From OLB9 sp041392785 (GTDB lineage: Bacteria > Bacteroidota > Bacteroidia > Chitinophagales > Saprospiraceae), in NCBI GenBank assembly GCA_041392785.1, contig JAWKLK010000007.1, positions 1 through 64,000 of the forward strand: a stretch of DNA of 64,000 bases, read 5' to 3'. This document shows, piece after piece, positions 1 through 10,100 of this stretch (positions are counted from its first letter, which is position 1; each line of letters starts with the position of its first letter). The notes beneath the pieces are model-generated. The model searched no databases. It was not told where the DNA came from and worked only from the letters and a program-made list of their open reading frames with translations. Made by a program: the position numbers and the translations under genes.

Positions 1-1344
1 ATGACTCAATCTTGAATATGAAATGCCATTCTTAACTAGGAAATCATAACATGCTTTCGCTCTTTTTTCTGACAATGATTGATTCAATTCTGCACTACCT
101 ACATTATCAGTATGTCCACTTATCATCATATTAAAATCCCGATATCGCTGCATGATATCAACAATTTGATTCAAGATGGCATTTGATTCAGATTTTAGGA
201 CAGCACTGCCTGTTTGGAATTGTACCGCTTTCATGGCAATTTCTAGTGTCTTTTTATCTTCTATTTTTATCTCTGGACATCCATCATTTGCCACAGTACC
301 TGCAGTATTAGGGCACTTGTCTCTACTGTCATCGATGCCATCGTTGTCAGTATCTGGACAACCATTATATATACGTATACCATAATTATTAGGACATTTA
401 TCATCTTTATCTGCTATGCCATCTCCATCTGCATCACTATATGGACACCCATTATTTTCTTTAGGTCCTGACAAATCTGGACACCTATCTTCAGAATCAT
501 TAACTCCGTCTCCGTCTTTATCTACTGATGGGCAACCATTATTAGAAATGAGCCCGGCTAAGTTAGGGCATTGATCCATGTTGTCTGACACACCATCACC
601 ATCTGTATCAGGACAACCTTCGAATGCCTCTAAACCTTTTATTTCTGGACATTTGTCTAAATGATTGGCTATGCCATCACCATCTGTATCAGGACAGCCA
701 TTTAGGTTTTTTTCTCCAAATATGCTTGGACAAAGATCCAAACTATCAGGAATACCATCGTTATCAGAATCTTTTTCGATTATAACTTCTGGCAATGGGG
801 ATTCTTTTTTGTCACCAAAGAAATATATAAATCCAAGGCCATGCTGTAAGTTAGTTCGTTCTTCCTTAAGGCCTATTCGGTATTCACTCTGCCAATTTAT
901 GAAAGCATTGGGTGCTACTTTTACGTTGAATCCCAAACCTAATGGAATTTGCAAATTGAAATCACCTTCATTTTCATAAACACCTCCAATTCCTCCTAAA
1001 AGATAAGGAGTAATACGTCTTGCTTCTTTATAGAAATGGTATTGTAGTGCAGCATCAAGTGATAGAACTCTTTTCTTAAGACAATCTATTGAATCTAAAT
1101 GTGAGTCTACAATGCCATATCTAAATGGTAGGTTTATAGAAATTTTATCAGATAATATCCTTTGAAATCCTATTTCATATCCATGTTGGTAGTCATTAAA
1201 TTTAGTCAATGTACCACCATTTTGAGATTGGTAATCAAGAAACATTTTCTTAACGGTAACCCCGTTCTTATAAAATGGTGTTTGGGATACTGATATGGTT
1301 GTAGCGAGTAGACTCACTACTATGATCATCCAAATTTGTTTCAT
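1..1344 (-). CDS. OmpA family protein with thrombospondin type 3 repeats (3' end outside window)
   Basis: The window cuts off the C-terminus; 448 codons are visible from an ATG at 1342-1344. The first ~20 residues (MKQIWMIIVVSLLATT...) are a signal peptide. Residues ~20-175 are aromatic and glycine-rich, like a small outer-membrane beta-barrel. Residues ~190-361 hold six calcium-binding thrombospondin type 3 repeats of the form DxDGDGxxDxxDxCP, joined by NGCP linkers. From about 368 an OmpA/MotB-type peptidoglycan-binding domain begins (VQFQTGSAVL, then SGHTDNVG). The family links the outer membrane to peptidoglycan through a stiff calcium-bound stalk. This architecture is common in Bacteroidota, so the general call is firm; the specific role is unknown. 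It is transcribed away from the gene at 1738 and looks monocistronic at its 5' side. Confidence 0.9.
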   Translation of the reverse strand, partial: MKQIWMIIVVSLLATTISVSQTPFYKNGVTVKKMFLDYQSQNGGTLTKFNDYQHGYEIGFQRILSDKISINLPFRYGIVDSHLDSIDCLKKRVLSLDAALQYHFYKEARRITPYLLGGIGGVYENEGDFNLQIPLGLGFNVKVAPNAFINWQSEYRIGLKEERTNLQHGLGFIYFFGDKKESPLPEVIIEKDSDNDGIPDSLDLCPSIFGEKNLNGCPDTDGDGIANHLDKCPEIKGLEAFEGCPDTDGDGVSDNMDQCPNLAGLISNNGCPSVDKDGDGVNDSEDRCPDLSGPKENNGCPYSDADGDGIADKDDKCPNNYGIRIYNGCPDTDNDGIDDSRDKCPNTAGTVANDGCPEIKIEDKKTLEIAMKAVQFQTGSAVLKSESNAILNQIVDIMQRYRDFNMMISGHTDNVGSAELNQSLSEKRAKACYDFLVKNGISYSRLSH

Positions 1345-1686
1345 TTTTTTAAATTTAATATTGAAATTCCAATAAAAACACAAAAATACATATTATTTTA
1401 AAATATAATATAATTCTTTCAAATATTCATAAAATTAGATACAATCTCTAACCTATAAGGAAAGTTGGAAATTTGAAAATGAAAAATAAGTTTAAGGGAA
1501 TGGTTGCGACGGTAAAGGTAAATAATTTTTATCAATAATTTCAAATATTTTATCTCTAGGAAGTACCCATTACACTCAGCAAGGTATTTGGTAAAGCACA
1601 TATTATGTTACAAACTGATTCCACTTATTTGGAGATTATTGGCATCATAACTTGTTTTTTAAATAAAGTCTTTCTCAATGGATTTT
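1345..1686. other. AT-rich divergent intergenic region
   Basis: This is the spacer between the divergent OmpA/TSP3 gene and the PKD/T9SS gene. Apart from the possible -7 element at 1381-1388 I see no gene, repeat or clear hairpin. A 60-codon minus-strand open frame at 1419-1601 has no start context or recognisable protein character. Confidence 0.6.
1381..1388 (-). promoter_or_regulatory. Possible -7 element for the OmpA/TSP3 gene
   Basis: On the minus strand the sequence reads TATTTTTG, matching the Bacteroidota -7 consensus TAnnTTTG, 36 nt upstream of the ATG at 1344. No TTTG -33 element lies at the usual 17-23 nt spacing, so this is a weak call. Confidence 0.3.
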
Positions 1687-1719
1687 TTTGCTGTATAAAA
1701 TAATACAATTGTATATTTG
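1687..1719 (+). promoter_or_regulatory. Bacteroidota-type promoter of the PKD/T9SS gene
   Basis: A TTTG -33 element at 1687-1690 is followed after 21 nt by TATATTTG at 1712-1719. This is a full match to the TTTG-N(17-23)-TAnnTTTG pattern of the Bacteroidota primary sigma factor. It puts the transcription start near 1725, about a dozen bases before the ATG at 1738, and argues against the upstream TTG at 1717 as start codon. Confidence 0.55.
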
Positions 1720-1737
1720 TTTTTTAATTTAGATTCT

Positions 1738-1962
1738 ATGTACAAAGTTTATACGTTATTTTTCTTTTGTTCTATTTGTTTGAATCTTGTAGGTCAAGAT
1801 ATAAAGAATAATAAACTGCAAATTATACCGTGTATTGGTAGTGCTTTTCCTTCAAAAATAATGGATGATTGGCAAGTATCTTTGAGAAATTATAATGTTT
1901 ATTACCACAATGATGGTATAGATGAAGTAGAATTCAAACAGTTAAAGGAAGAGCAAATCTGA
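1738..1962 (+). CDS. N-terminal fragment of frameshifted secreted PKD/T9SS-cargo protein
   Basis: The ATG at 1738 opens a 74-residue frame beginning with a signal peptide (MYKVYTLFFFCSICLNLVGQ). It ends at a TGA at 1960-1962. The next frame, which carries the rest of a secreted protein but has no signal peptide of its own, is already open from 1926 and has its first ATG at 1965. One missing base near the AAA at 1955-1957 would join the two into a protein of about 870 residues (reading ...KEEQNLRMRHSDIQ). I therefore treat this as the 5' part of one gene broken by a frameshift. Read or assembly error and true mutation cannot be told apart here. A separate 74-residue gene is less likely. Confidence 0.7.
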   Translation: MYKVYTLFFFCSICLNLVGQDIKNNKLQIIPCIGSAFPSKIMDDWQVSLRNYNVYYHNDGIDEVEFKQLKEEQI

Positions 1963-1964
1963 GG

Positions 1965-4340
1965 ATGAGGCATTCAGACATTCAAATTCAATCTGCAAGG
2001 AAGATTGATTCGATAAATGTACCCATATTAATTAATAATTTCAAGGGCAATCAGCGTGGAAATTCAATTCCAATGGATAATTCAATGGCAGTATCGAGAA
2101 ATGGTTTTATTGTTTCAGCTATTAATTCAAATGTAATTTTTGCACTTCCCGACGGAACATTAACTTATACTCGAAATTTATCAGATTTCTATAAGATTTT
2201 AGGATTAGGAACGAGTATGTTTGATCCGCGAGTAGCTTATGATCCAGAATATAATAGATTTATCCTAGTGGCGCTACATGGTTCGGAACCTTCAAATTCG
2301 TATTTATGTATTGCTTTTTCAAAGACTGAAGACCCAAATGGAGAATGGAATTATTATAAAATAAAAGGTGACAATGAAAATGATGGAGTGTGGTTTGATT
2401 TTCCCAACATAGCGATTAGTACTTCGGAACTGTTTATTGCAGGCAATATGTTCACATCCGAAGGTGGTTATCAATATTCTTCCATCATCCAAATTGACAA
2501 GAAGTCAGCATACACAGGCGCTCCAATACTTTATAAGTTTTATTCTGGAATAAATAATTCTAATGGATGGAGTATCTTCAATCCTGTGCCTGTTATGTCA
2601 GGCCTTGAAAAACTTACTGATGACATGGTTTTCATAAGTAATTCAAATAGTGGATTTGATCTCAATGTAATTTCCAATACATTGATGGATGACCCATTTA
2701 TCTCGAATATTCGAGTAGAAGGGAGTTTAATTCCATATCCACCTGATGCAAAACAGAAAAATTCAAAAGTATTATTGTCCACCGGAGGTAACAGAATCAG
2801 GTGTGCAATACTTCAAAACGGTATTATTCATTTTGCTTCGCAGGCAGGCACTTCTATCGGTACTACAGGTATCTATTATGGCAGAATTAATTTATTTACA
2901 AAAGAATTGACATTTGATATTCTTAGTCAGGAAGGGATTGATATGGCATATCCCACTATTACGTCATTTGGAGAAAATAGCCTTGGAGATGTCATTTTAG
3001 TCAATTATACCTTTGCAGGAGAGAATGCACTACCTGGTATGGCAACTAGGACGGTGACAGGCCAAGGTAATGATTTCATTTGGAGTGATGAAGTGATAAC
3101 AAAATTTGGTACATCACCCATAGGAACTAACCCTGCAAGTCCAATTAGATGGGGCGATTATTCGGGTGCATGCCGAAGGTTTATTGACCACAGAGTTGAA
3201 AGCTGGGTATGTGGCACCTATGGTATGAATAATGCGCACAATACTTGGATAGGTCAATATCTAGCAGAGCCAGACGCTAATAAAAACTTAGAATTTACTG
3301 CATTTCCTTCCACTACAGAAATTGATTCATTAATTACATTAACGGATGTATCAGGAACTACTCCAAATTATAGGGAGTGGATAGTCAAAGAAGGATTAGC
3401 TATCAGCAGCACATCAGACTCCATGATTACTGTGAGCTATAATGCCTTGGGTGACTATGATATTGCCCTTGTGCATCACTTTCCAACGCACTCAGATACA
3501 CTTTTGAAGGAAGAGTACATCCATATTATCAAACCAGAAACAATACCTATGGCAGATTGGACTTTGGACAAGGATACTATTTTTGTGGGAGATTCCATAC
3601 AATTTACCAGCTTAAGTTCGATCAATAGTTTGAATCATAAATGGACTTTCATAAACGGCTTACCTGTGTCGAGTACTCAGACTAATCCTAATGTTAAATA
3701 TAATAAGAAAGGAACATTTCTTGTCTCGTTAACGGTAAATAATATCGCAGGAACTAATACTTTGACTAGACCAAAAGCAGTAACTGTACTTCAAAAATCA
3801 TTGCCTAAATCTGACTTTTCAGCATCTGAATTCATGATATTGGAGGGAGATACTGTTAGGTTTGAAAATTTTTCAATTGACGGTAATCAGTATGCATGGC
3901 ATTTTGAAGGTGGATCACCAGAATCTTCCCATGATGTGACTCCAATAATCATATATGATACACCAGGTGAGTTCGATGTGACACTCATTACAACTAATGC
4001 ATTTGGTTCTGATACCCTGACAAAACATAACTACATCACCGTAGGTGTGAATAGTACTGATGACAGTCGTGCAATCACTCAAGTAAAAATAGCACCAAAT
4101 CCAATCGTAAGAAATGAGCCTGTCTTAATCACTTTCGAAAATAAATCGACACAGCATTGCAATATTTCATTGATGGATGTTTCTGGAAAACTCATTAAAG
4201 TTTTATATGACAATAAAGTCAAATCAGGTCTAAATGCATTAACATTCAATAGTGGTATGTTACAAATGGGCTTGTATTTTATAGTATTTGCTACAGATGT
4301 GAAATTTCAAGAAGCAGCAATGATCCAAATAGTCGAGTAG
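1965..4340 (+). CDS. PKD-domain T9SS cargo protein, main part (5' end lost to frameshift)
   Basis: This 791-codon frame lacks a signal peptide, which is supplied by the frame at 1738-1962. Residues ~1-500 resemble a beta-propeller-like secreted region (repeated W/YxG and NxA motifs) that I cannot assign to a named family. Residues ~528-608 and ~613-692 are two PKD domains (VGDSIQFTSLSS..., EGDTVRFENFS...; each ends with a YDTPGEF- or YNKKGTF-type strand and a V(S/T)L(T/I) motif). Residues ~705-791 are a type A T9SS C-terminal sorting domain (KIAPNPI..., MDVSGKLI..., LYFIVF). Such proteins cross the outer membrane through the type IX system and are attached to the surface or released. The start given is the first ATG of this frame; the true reading probably enters this frame between 1926 and 1961. 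Confidence 0.85.
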   Translation: MRHSDIQIQSARKIDSINVPILINNFKGNQRGNSIPMDNSMAVSRNGFIVSAINSNVIFALPDGTLTYTRNLSDFYKILGLGTSMFDPRVAYDPEYNRFILVALHGSEPSNSYLCIAFSKTEDPNGEWNYYKIKGDNENDGVWFDFPNIAISTSELFIAGNMFTSEGGYQYSSIIQIDKKSAYTGAPILYKFYSGINNSNGWSIFNPVPVMSGLEKLTDDMVFISNSNSGFDLNVISNTLMDDPFISNIRVEGSLIPYPPDAKQKNSKVLLSTGGNRIRCAILQNGIIHFASQAGTSIGTTGIYYGRINLFTKELTFDILSQEGIDMAYPTITSFGENSLGDVILVNYTFAGENALPGMATRTVTGQGNDFIWSDEVITKFGTSPIGTNPASPIRWGDYSGACRRFIDHRVESWVCGTYGMNNAHNTWIGQYLAEPDANKNLEFTAFPSTTEIDSLITLTDVSGTTPNYREWIVKEGLAISSTSDSMITVSYNALGDYDIALVHHFPTHSDTLLKEEYIHIIKPETIPMADWTLDKDTIFVGDSIQFTSLSSINSLNHKWTFINGLPVSSTQTNPNVKYNKKGTFLVSLTVNNIAGTNTLTRPKAVTVLQKSLPKSDFSASEFMILEGDTVRFENFSIDGNQYAWHFEGGSPESSHDVTPIIIYDTPGEFDVTLITTNAFGSDTLTKHNYITVGVNSTDDSRAITQVKIAPNPIVRNEPVLITFENKSTQHCNISLMDVSGKLIKVLYDNKVKSGLNALTFNSGMLQMGLYFIVFATDVKFQEAAMIQIVE

Positions 4341-4344
4341 ATGA

Positions 4345-6228
4345 CTACAGTGAAATTATTTTTAGTTCAGTTCTCCTATTCATTCTATGCTCTTCATCAG
4401 AACAATTGACACCATTTTTACAGTGATTTAGTATCTTGGTTTCACCATATCCTTTTGCAATAAGCCTACCAGCATCTATACCGTTATCTATGAGATATTC
4501 TACAACAGATTGAGATCGCTGCTTTGACAATCTCAAGTTATACGCATCATCACCTCGTGCATCTGTATGTGAGGCAATTTCTGCTTTAATTTTTGAGTTT
4601 ACTATCAGCATTTTTGTCAATTTTTCAAGTTCTTCAGTTGAGCTGGGCAATAGGTCGTATTTGTCATAATCATAATATATATTCTCTAGTAAGACAATGT
4701 CATTTTCCGTAATTGATGTCATATTTATCTTGAGTGTAATGGGGCTTGACTGAGCTTCTGAAGGCAATGAAATAGTTCTATTTTCGATATGATATCCTTC
4801 TCTTTCTACAGTGACAACATAGATAGGTATTCGCTTGAGTGAGATTTTAAATTCGCCTTGTAAATTCGTTTCTGAACTGGTAAGTAGTCGGCCTTGATGA
4901 TCATATATATTTATAATGGCACCTGAAATGTTGGCTGTATCCGTTCTAATTGTACCTAAAAATATTATGTCTTCGGGGACTCTACCTACAGTATCAGATA
5001 CCAAACTATCAGAATGGTTTCCACTTATCATTTTAAAAGTATAGATATCTTCATGCCCATCCACATTGTCTCGATTTGATGTGAAAAAACCTTGATTAAA
5101 ATCTGGTTTTGTATGGATTCCAAAATCATCTTTATTGGAATTAAAAGGTTTTGATAATGGTTCAGGATTAGACCATGCCTTCGAGTCCCATTTTATACTA
5201 TACATGTCCAAACCATTGGCAGGCGAACCTAATCCATCAGAACTAAAAATTAGTGTTGTATCATCTATGAAAACGGGAAAAACTTCATTGCCAAAACTAT
5301 TTATTTTATTCACAATTCTTTTTGGAGTCATCCAATCGCCAAACTTATTTTTTGAACAATAATACAAATCCATCCCATATCGAGGGTTTTGATCTGAAAC
5401 AAATACTAGCAATGTTCCACCCTGATTGACAGTTGGATGCATATTGTTGGCATTAATAAAATTCAGCTTAGACATGGTTGGCTCTGACCATTGTCCGTCG
5501 GTTTTTTTCGAAATAAATAATTTCAATAAGTAAGTTTCGTTTTTCCTTTTTGTTTTTTCGTTTGAAGTAAAAATAACTTTTGTATTATTTTCATAGAAAG
5601 TAGGTGTACCAATATTGTATTTCCTGTGGAATTGAAAAAATTCATCCACTGAATGTGTGGTAGTGTCATATGCATACACATTGCTGTATCCTAAGCCAGT
5701 AAAATCGTCCGGTTTTTTTCCTGATTTGCGGTTTGAAGTGAATATGATTTTATTTTCAATTTGCAAAGGGGAATAGTCAGATGCATCTGAGTTGAATTTG
5801 ACTTTTTCGATACTGAAAGGAATGTCCGTTTCATTTTCTTCAACATTTTTTAGCTTTAAGACTTCTTTTTTTGAAGGGAAGACAGCAATCAGTGAGTCAA
5901 CATATCTATGGTACTTTGTGGTATAACCTGCACAATTCAGACTAGATGCATATTTAATCATGATAGGATGATATCTTTTGTAACTTGGGAGTAGTTTTCT
6001 ATAATACTTTTCTGCTTTTTCACATTGATCTAATATAGAATAACAATCTCCTAGTCGTTCTAATAGGTAACTATTTTCAATGTCTGAATTGAGACATTTC
6101 TCATATTCTTTTATGGCAGATTGTATTTTCAAGTGTGCGAATGCCTTATCCCCTTTGTCGCAGACACTGGAAAAACCAGAATACGTACTTGATAAAAAGA
6201 TCAATATTGAAAGTGCTTTTCTTAGCAT
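4345..6228 (-). CDS. PorE-like OmpA family protein (TPR, PD40 propeller, CRD, OmpA)
   Basis: 627 residues with a hydrophobic N-terminal signal. Residues ~25-125 are TPR-like helices (KAFAHLKIQSAIKEYEKCL, LERLGDCYSILDQ). Residues ~130-400 are WD40-like PD40 propeller blades (IIFTSNRKSG, LLVFVSDQNPRYGMDLYYC, LIFSSDGLGSPANGLDMY, GFFTSNRDN). Residues ~430-510 are a carboxypeptidase-regulatory-like domain (GAIINIYDHQGRLL... GEFKISL). Residues ~525-627 are an OmpA C-terminal domain (YYDYDKYDLLP, ASHTDARGDDAYN, RMNRRTE). This domain order is that of PorE, the peptidoglycan-anchored component of the type IX secretion system, and of its many paralogues. It lies 12 nt downstream of the PorP-like gene in a cargo-PorP-PorE order. 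Because Bacteroidota carry several such triads, this is more likely a cargo-specific paralogue than the core porE. A Cys at about residue 23 sits in a poor lipobox, so lipidation is doubtful. Confidence 0.88.
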   Translation of the reverse strand: MLRKALSILIFLSSTYSGFSSVCDKGDKAFAHLKIQSAIKEYEKCLNSDIENSYLLERLGDCYSILDQCEKAEKYYRKLLPSYKRYHPIMIKYASSLNCAGYTTKYHRYVDSLIAVFPSKKEVLKLKNVEENETDIPFSIEKVKFNSDASDYSPLQIENKIIFTSNRKSGKKPDDFTGLGYSNVYAYDTTTHSVDEFFQFHRKYNIGTPTFYENNTKVIFTSNEKTKRKNETYLLKLFISKKTDGQWSEPTMSKLNFINANNMHPTVNQGGTLLVFVSDQNPRYGMDLYYCSKNKFGDWMTPKRIVNKINSFGNEVFPVFIDDTTLIFSSDGLGSPANGLDMYSIKWDSKAWSNPEPLSKPFNSNKDDFGIHTKPDFNQGFFTSNRDNVDGHEDIYTFKMISGNHSDSLVSDTVGRVPEDIIFLGTIRTDTANISGAIINIYDHQGRLLTSSETNLQGEFKISLKRIPIYVVTVEREGYHIENRTISLPSEAQSSPITLKINMTSITENDIVLLENIYYDYDKYDLLPSSTEELEKLTKMLIVNSKIKAEIASHTDARGDDAYNLRLSKQRSQSVVEYLIDNGIDAGRLIAKGYGETKILNHCKNGVNCSDEEHRMNRRTELKIISL

Positions 6229-6240
6229 ATTTTGATAGGT

Positions 6241-7188
6241 TTAAAATCTTGGGAGTATAGGAAATTTGTGTATTGATGGAATGCTTACTGATTTCTTTTG
6301 CCAGCGATAGACTAAGATACATTCATGTGCTCCCGCACTGATGCTCTGAAAATCTGAATATGTATAATCATACGCATAAGATAAGATGAGGTTCTGACTT
6401 AAGGCAATATCACAAGTTCCTGCCAAAGCATCATTGGTTCTGTAACTTAACCCTATACTAAATAAATCTTTGTACCAAACTTGTGTTGAGATATCAGCTT
6501 GCAAAGGTGCAGACTGGTGATACCGCAGGAAGATGGAAGGTTTTACCTCCATTTCATCTATTGGTGTAGAAATGACATGACCTAAGGTAGCGTAGAAATG
6601 TCTACTCAGGTATGCATTATCTTCTGCAAATGAAAATCCAGAATTGGGAATTGAAGCAGCCGTATATGGAATCGAAAATCCAAAATAACTTTTATCATTA
6701 TGTAAAAAGATTCCAAATCCAACTTTTGGAATACTTACTTTTTGGTTTTGTGTGTAAATTGGATCAAGATTTTGATTATCAGGTGTGTCTACATCAGTAA
6801 AATCTGAAGTAAGTAGGCTAAATCCTCCTTTCATACCAAGTCGCTTTTTGATATTTTTTGATAAATTGATACTGTAGGCATAATTGACATAGATTCCATA
6901 GTGAGAATCAAATCCAATGGCATCGTGGAAAATATTGCAACCAATGCCTGAATGAATGTTTTCTAAGGGTAGTTCGGTATTAAGGACAAATGTTTTCGGT
7001 GACCCTACTAAACTGCCCCATTGATTGCGATAGGCTCCCATGGCTCTTATATCACCGTGCATAGCTGTAGATGCAGGATTGTATAACATATCTGATATGA
7101 AGACATTTCTAGTGAATAAAGGGTCTTGTTGTCCGTACATAAACATGTGCAGAAAAATTAAATTAAAGATGACCAGTAACTTTTTCAT
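6241..7188 (-). CDS. PorP/SprF family type IX secretion outer-membrane protein
   Basis: 315 residues starting MKKLLVIFNLIFLHMFMYGQ, a signal peptide cut just before QDPLFTRN. The motif Q(D/Y)PLFT followed by LYNPA(S/A)T and a YRNQW stretch near residue 55 is the hallmark of the PorP/SprF family, and alternating aromatic strands run to the end. Family members are outer-membrane beta-barrels that help T9SS cargo, usually with type B sorting domains, to attach at the surface. The gene starts 4 nt after the stop of the giant cargo gene and is followed 12 nt later by the PorE-like gene, so the three are very likely one operon and one functional unit. Confidence 0.93.
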   Translation of the reverse strand: MKKLLVIFNLIFLHMFMYGQQDPLFTRNVFISDMLYNPASTAMHGDIRAMGAYRNQWGSLVGSPKTFVLNTELPLENIHSGIGCNIFHDAIGFDSHYGIYVNYAYSINLSKNIKKRLGMKGGFSLLTSDFTDVDTPDNQNLDPIYTQNQKVSIPKVGFGIFLHNDKSYFGFSIPYTAASIPNSGFSFAEDNAYLSRHFYATLGHVISTPIDEMEVKPSIFLRYHQSAPLQADISTQVWYKDLFSIGLSYRTNDALAGTCDIALSQNLILSYAYDYTYSDFQSISAGAHECILVYRWQKKSVSIPSIHKFPILPRF

Positions 7189-7192
7189 TGTG

Positions 7193-10100
7193 TTATTTTA
7201 TACGTAAATCAAGCATGCTATTTTTGATTGTTCCTGTATCTGTAAACTCTACTTCTATGAAGTAAGTACTTTGAGGTAAACTCTCACCATTCTTGGATCT
7301 GCCATCCCAGTGGTTATCCCATTCGACTGCTTCGTAAACTAAATTTCCCCATCGATTGTATACCTTGAAATGCATTGGGCCACAAGATTCTACATTTCCT
7401 AATGAATAAAAGTCATTCCATGTATCACCGTTTGGAGTGAATGCATTAGGAAGTTTTACATTTTCGCCGACGCAGATGGGCTTAATTTTAATAAAATAGC
7501 GCTTTTCCGTCTTGCATCCAAATTCATTTTCCATGAATACATGATACGTGATTGTATCATTTATTGTGGTATTTACATCACTGCAGTCATCACAGTTTAA
7601 TGCTGTACTTGGAACCCAAAAATATGAAGTAAATCCAGGGGGTGCTGAAATTTGCAAATCCGTATTTTCCGTTTTTGAAATGGTGTCAAGGATAGGATTG
7701 AAAATATCTATGTCACTGAAAGTTAGATTGATACAAATGATTGAATCACAATTAAACTGACTAGTAAATGTTTTACAATATTTTCCACTTTGATGTAAGG
7801 TGTCCGTTTCAAAAATGTAGGTTTCGCCCCGACATATTGTGATGTCTTTACTTTTTGAAATTGCACTGACAAATTTTACTGGTATATTTATTATTTCCTT
7901 GCAGGATTCATTGCGTAATTCAAGTTTATAAATAAAATCGCTTTGCACTAAAATCAGTGGACTAAGTGAATATGGATCGCTTAAGAAATTAGCGCCATTT
8001 ATCCATTGAAAGTAAGAAAAATTATTTGCTGAAATGTTAAGTTGCGGAGATACATTATTACAAAACTGTGAATCACTTTCAATAATATATTGTGGTGGGA
8101 GGACAACCTTTACAAGAACACTGTCACTATTTTCGCAGCCATTTCTATCCTTCATTATACAGAAATATTTGGCGTTTTGAACAGGGTTGGCTAATAATTC
8201 TTGTTGGTTGTTTTGTAGTATATTTGGTCCGAACCATTGGTAATCAGCAGCTTGAGTAGCCAGTACACCAATAGTATCGCCATAGCAAATATTAATATCA
8301 TGTACTGACAAAATGAGTTGATGTGATATTTCAATATCAAAATAATAAGAAAATATACAACCTTCCGCATTTTCCACCTGTAGTATTTTCTGAATATTTT
8401 GAATATTTTCAGAAGTATTGACGCCTGTAAAAGTGGTCATAGAACAGTTATGACAAGATAAACCAGTACCGTCATTCCATTGATATTTTGATCCGGGACT
8501 GTTTGGGATACCTAGTTGAATGGATGTTTCATTGCACATCCGTATTTTATCCTGAATGATGTTTATGTTTTTATTTAACGGAATGATAGATGGTCCACAC
8601 ACACAATTAGTTTCAGAAGGAATATATAAAGACATCTGACATAAAACATCTGTTAGGTTTGTATTTTTTAAATTATGTATAAGGTTTACGGTATCATTTA
8701 GATCGAAACCAGAATACAAAATAGTATCCAATATTTGATCGCCTAGGTCATATTCACCATTATTATTTTTATCAAGAATTATATATGCTTCGACTGAGTT
8801 TTTACCTTGCCCACTCAATTTTTTAAGTGAAGAATTTAGGGATACAGAACCATTAGATAATTCAATACTATTTTCAATCAACTGATAATCAGGCATTTCA
8901 ATTTGTAATGGAATCTTTGTGAATCCAGCTATTGTACTTATACTACATGGATTTCCAGTGGTAAAACAAATAGCAGACGATGGTAAAAAAGTAAAAATCT
9001 GTAGCTCATCTTCAAAGCAATACGTATCGCTTATATTTATTATTATAAATTCCAAAACAGTTTGCACAGACGGATTTGTAGACAACCACCAATAAACACC
9101 ATTATCTTCATTTTCCGAAAGGTTAGGTAAATTTCCTTTAATTGAATTGGTCACTAATCGCCATGATGAAGGTAACTTGCATCCTATGCTATGTGAAGTC
9201 ACAGTATTTGGATCAACAACTATTGAAATTTTAACACTGTCTCTCCGACAGATATCTAAAAATGCACTACTAGCTTTTATTGGTATTTCTTCAATAGTTG
9301 TAGGATCTTTTATTGTCAAAGCTGGACTATATCGTGTGATATCATTTACTATTTTGTCACATCCATTTTTTGCATTCACATGATATCCTATAGGCAACCC
9401 AGATATGATGTCACATGATGTTTCTATGGTAAAAGCAAAATCAAAGGCATTGTCTGGTATCATTCCTGCTCCAGCCAGTCCAGAAATAGCATGAACGGGC
9501 CAATGATTTTTGAGATACCAACCTAATTTTCCAAAATTTGTAAAATCAGGAGCGGGCAGAGTAAATTTCTGTAGTCTCTGTCCTGCTGGATAATAAATAA
9601 TAGTGGAACCAGATATAAGATGGAAACCCGAAGGTAGATCTAAGGTCAAATTAATGTCTTTTGCATGACCTAAGCCGGCATTATACACAGTAATTTTCTT
9701 TTCAATAGTATCGCATAGGAGCAATTCTTGCTGCTCGGTAGTATCAATCAGGATGTCCATAAGTCCGGATGGAAAATGGATCAAAAGCGTATCTACTTTA
9801 TCAAAACATGGAGAAACAGCGGGATCAGCATGCGGAGAACAATCATATCCATACTCCACGAAGATGATTTCATCGTTACATCCATTTGATAGACCACTCA
9901 AAGTAAAATAACGATTTTCTTGTTTTTTTAACGCTCCAATCTGAAAATAGCCATTCGGCGAAGGGCTATAGATTTCCTTACTCGTAGTATCTTGTAATGT
10001 TAAGGTAGTAATATTGCCTGATGGGTTAGTAAATCTTATGTACACATGATCAAGATTATTGAGATTTGAAAGCCCATTCAAAGAAAAACTTGTACTGAAA

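Noticed and set aside
260..780. Apparent DNA tandem repeats in the first gene
   Set aside because: They are the protein-level thrombospondin type 3 repeats and differ in sequence between copies, so they are not a CRISPR or mobile repeat.
1717..1737. TTG start at 1717 for the signal-peptide frame
   Set aside because: The TTG lies inside the -7 element of the promoter and before the predicted transcription start; ATG 1738 gives a clean signal peptide.
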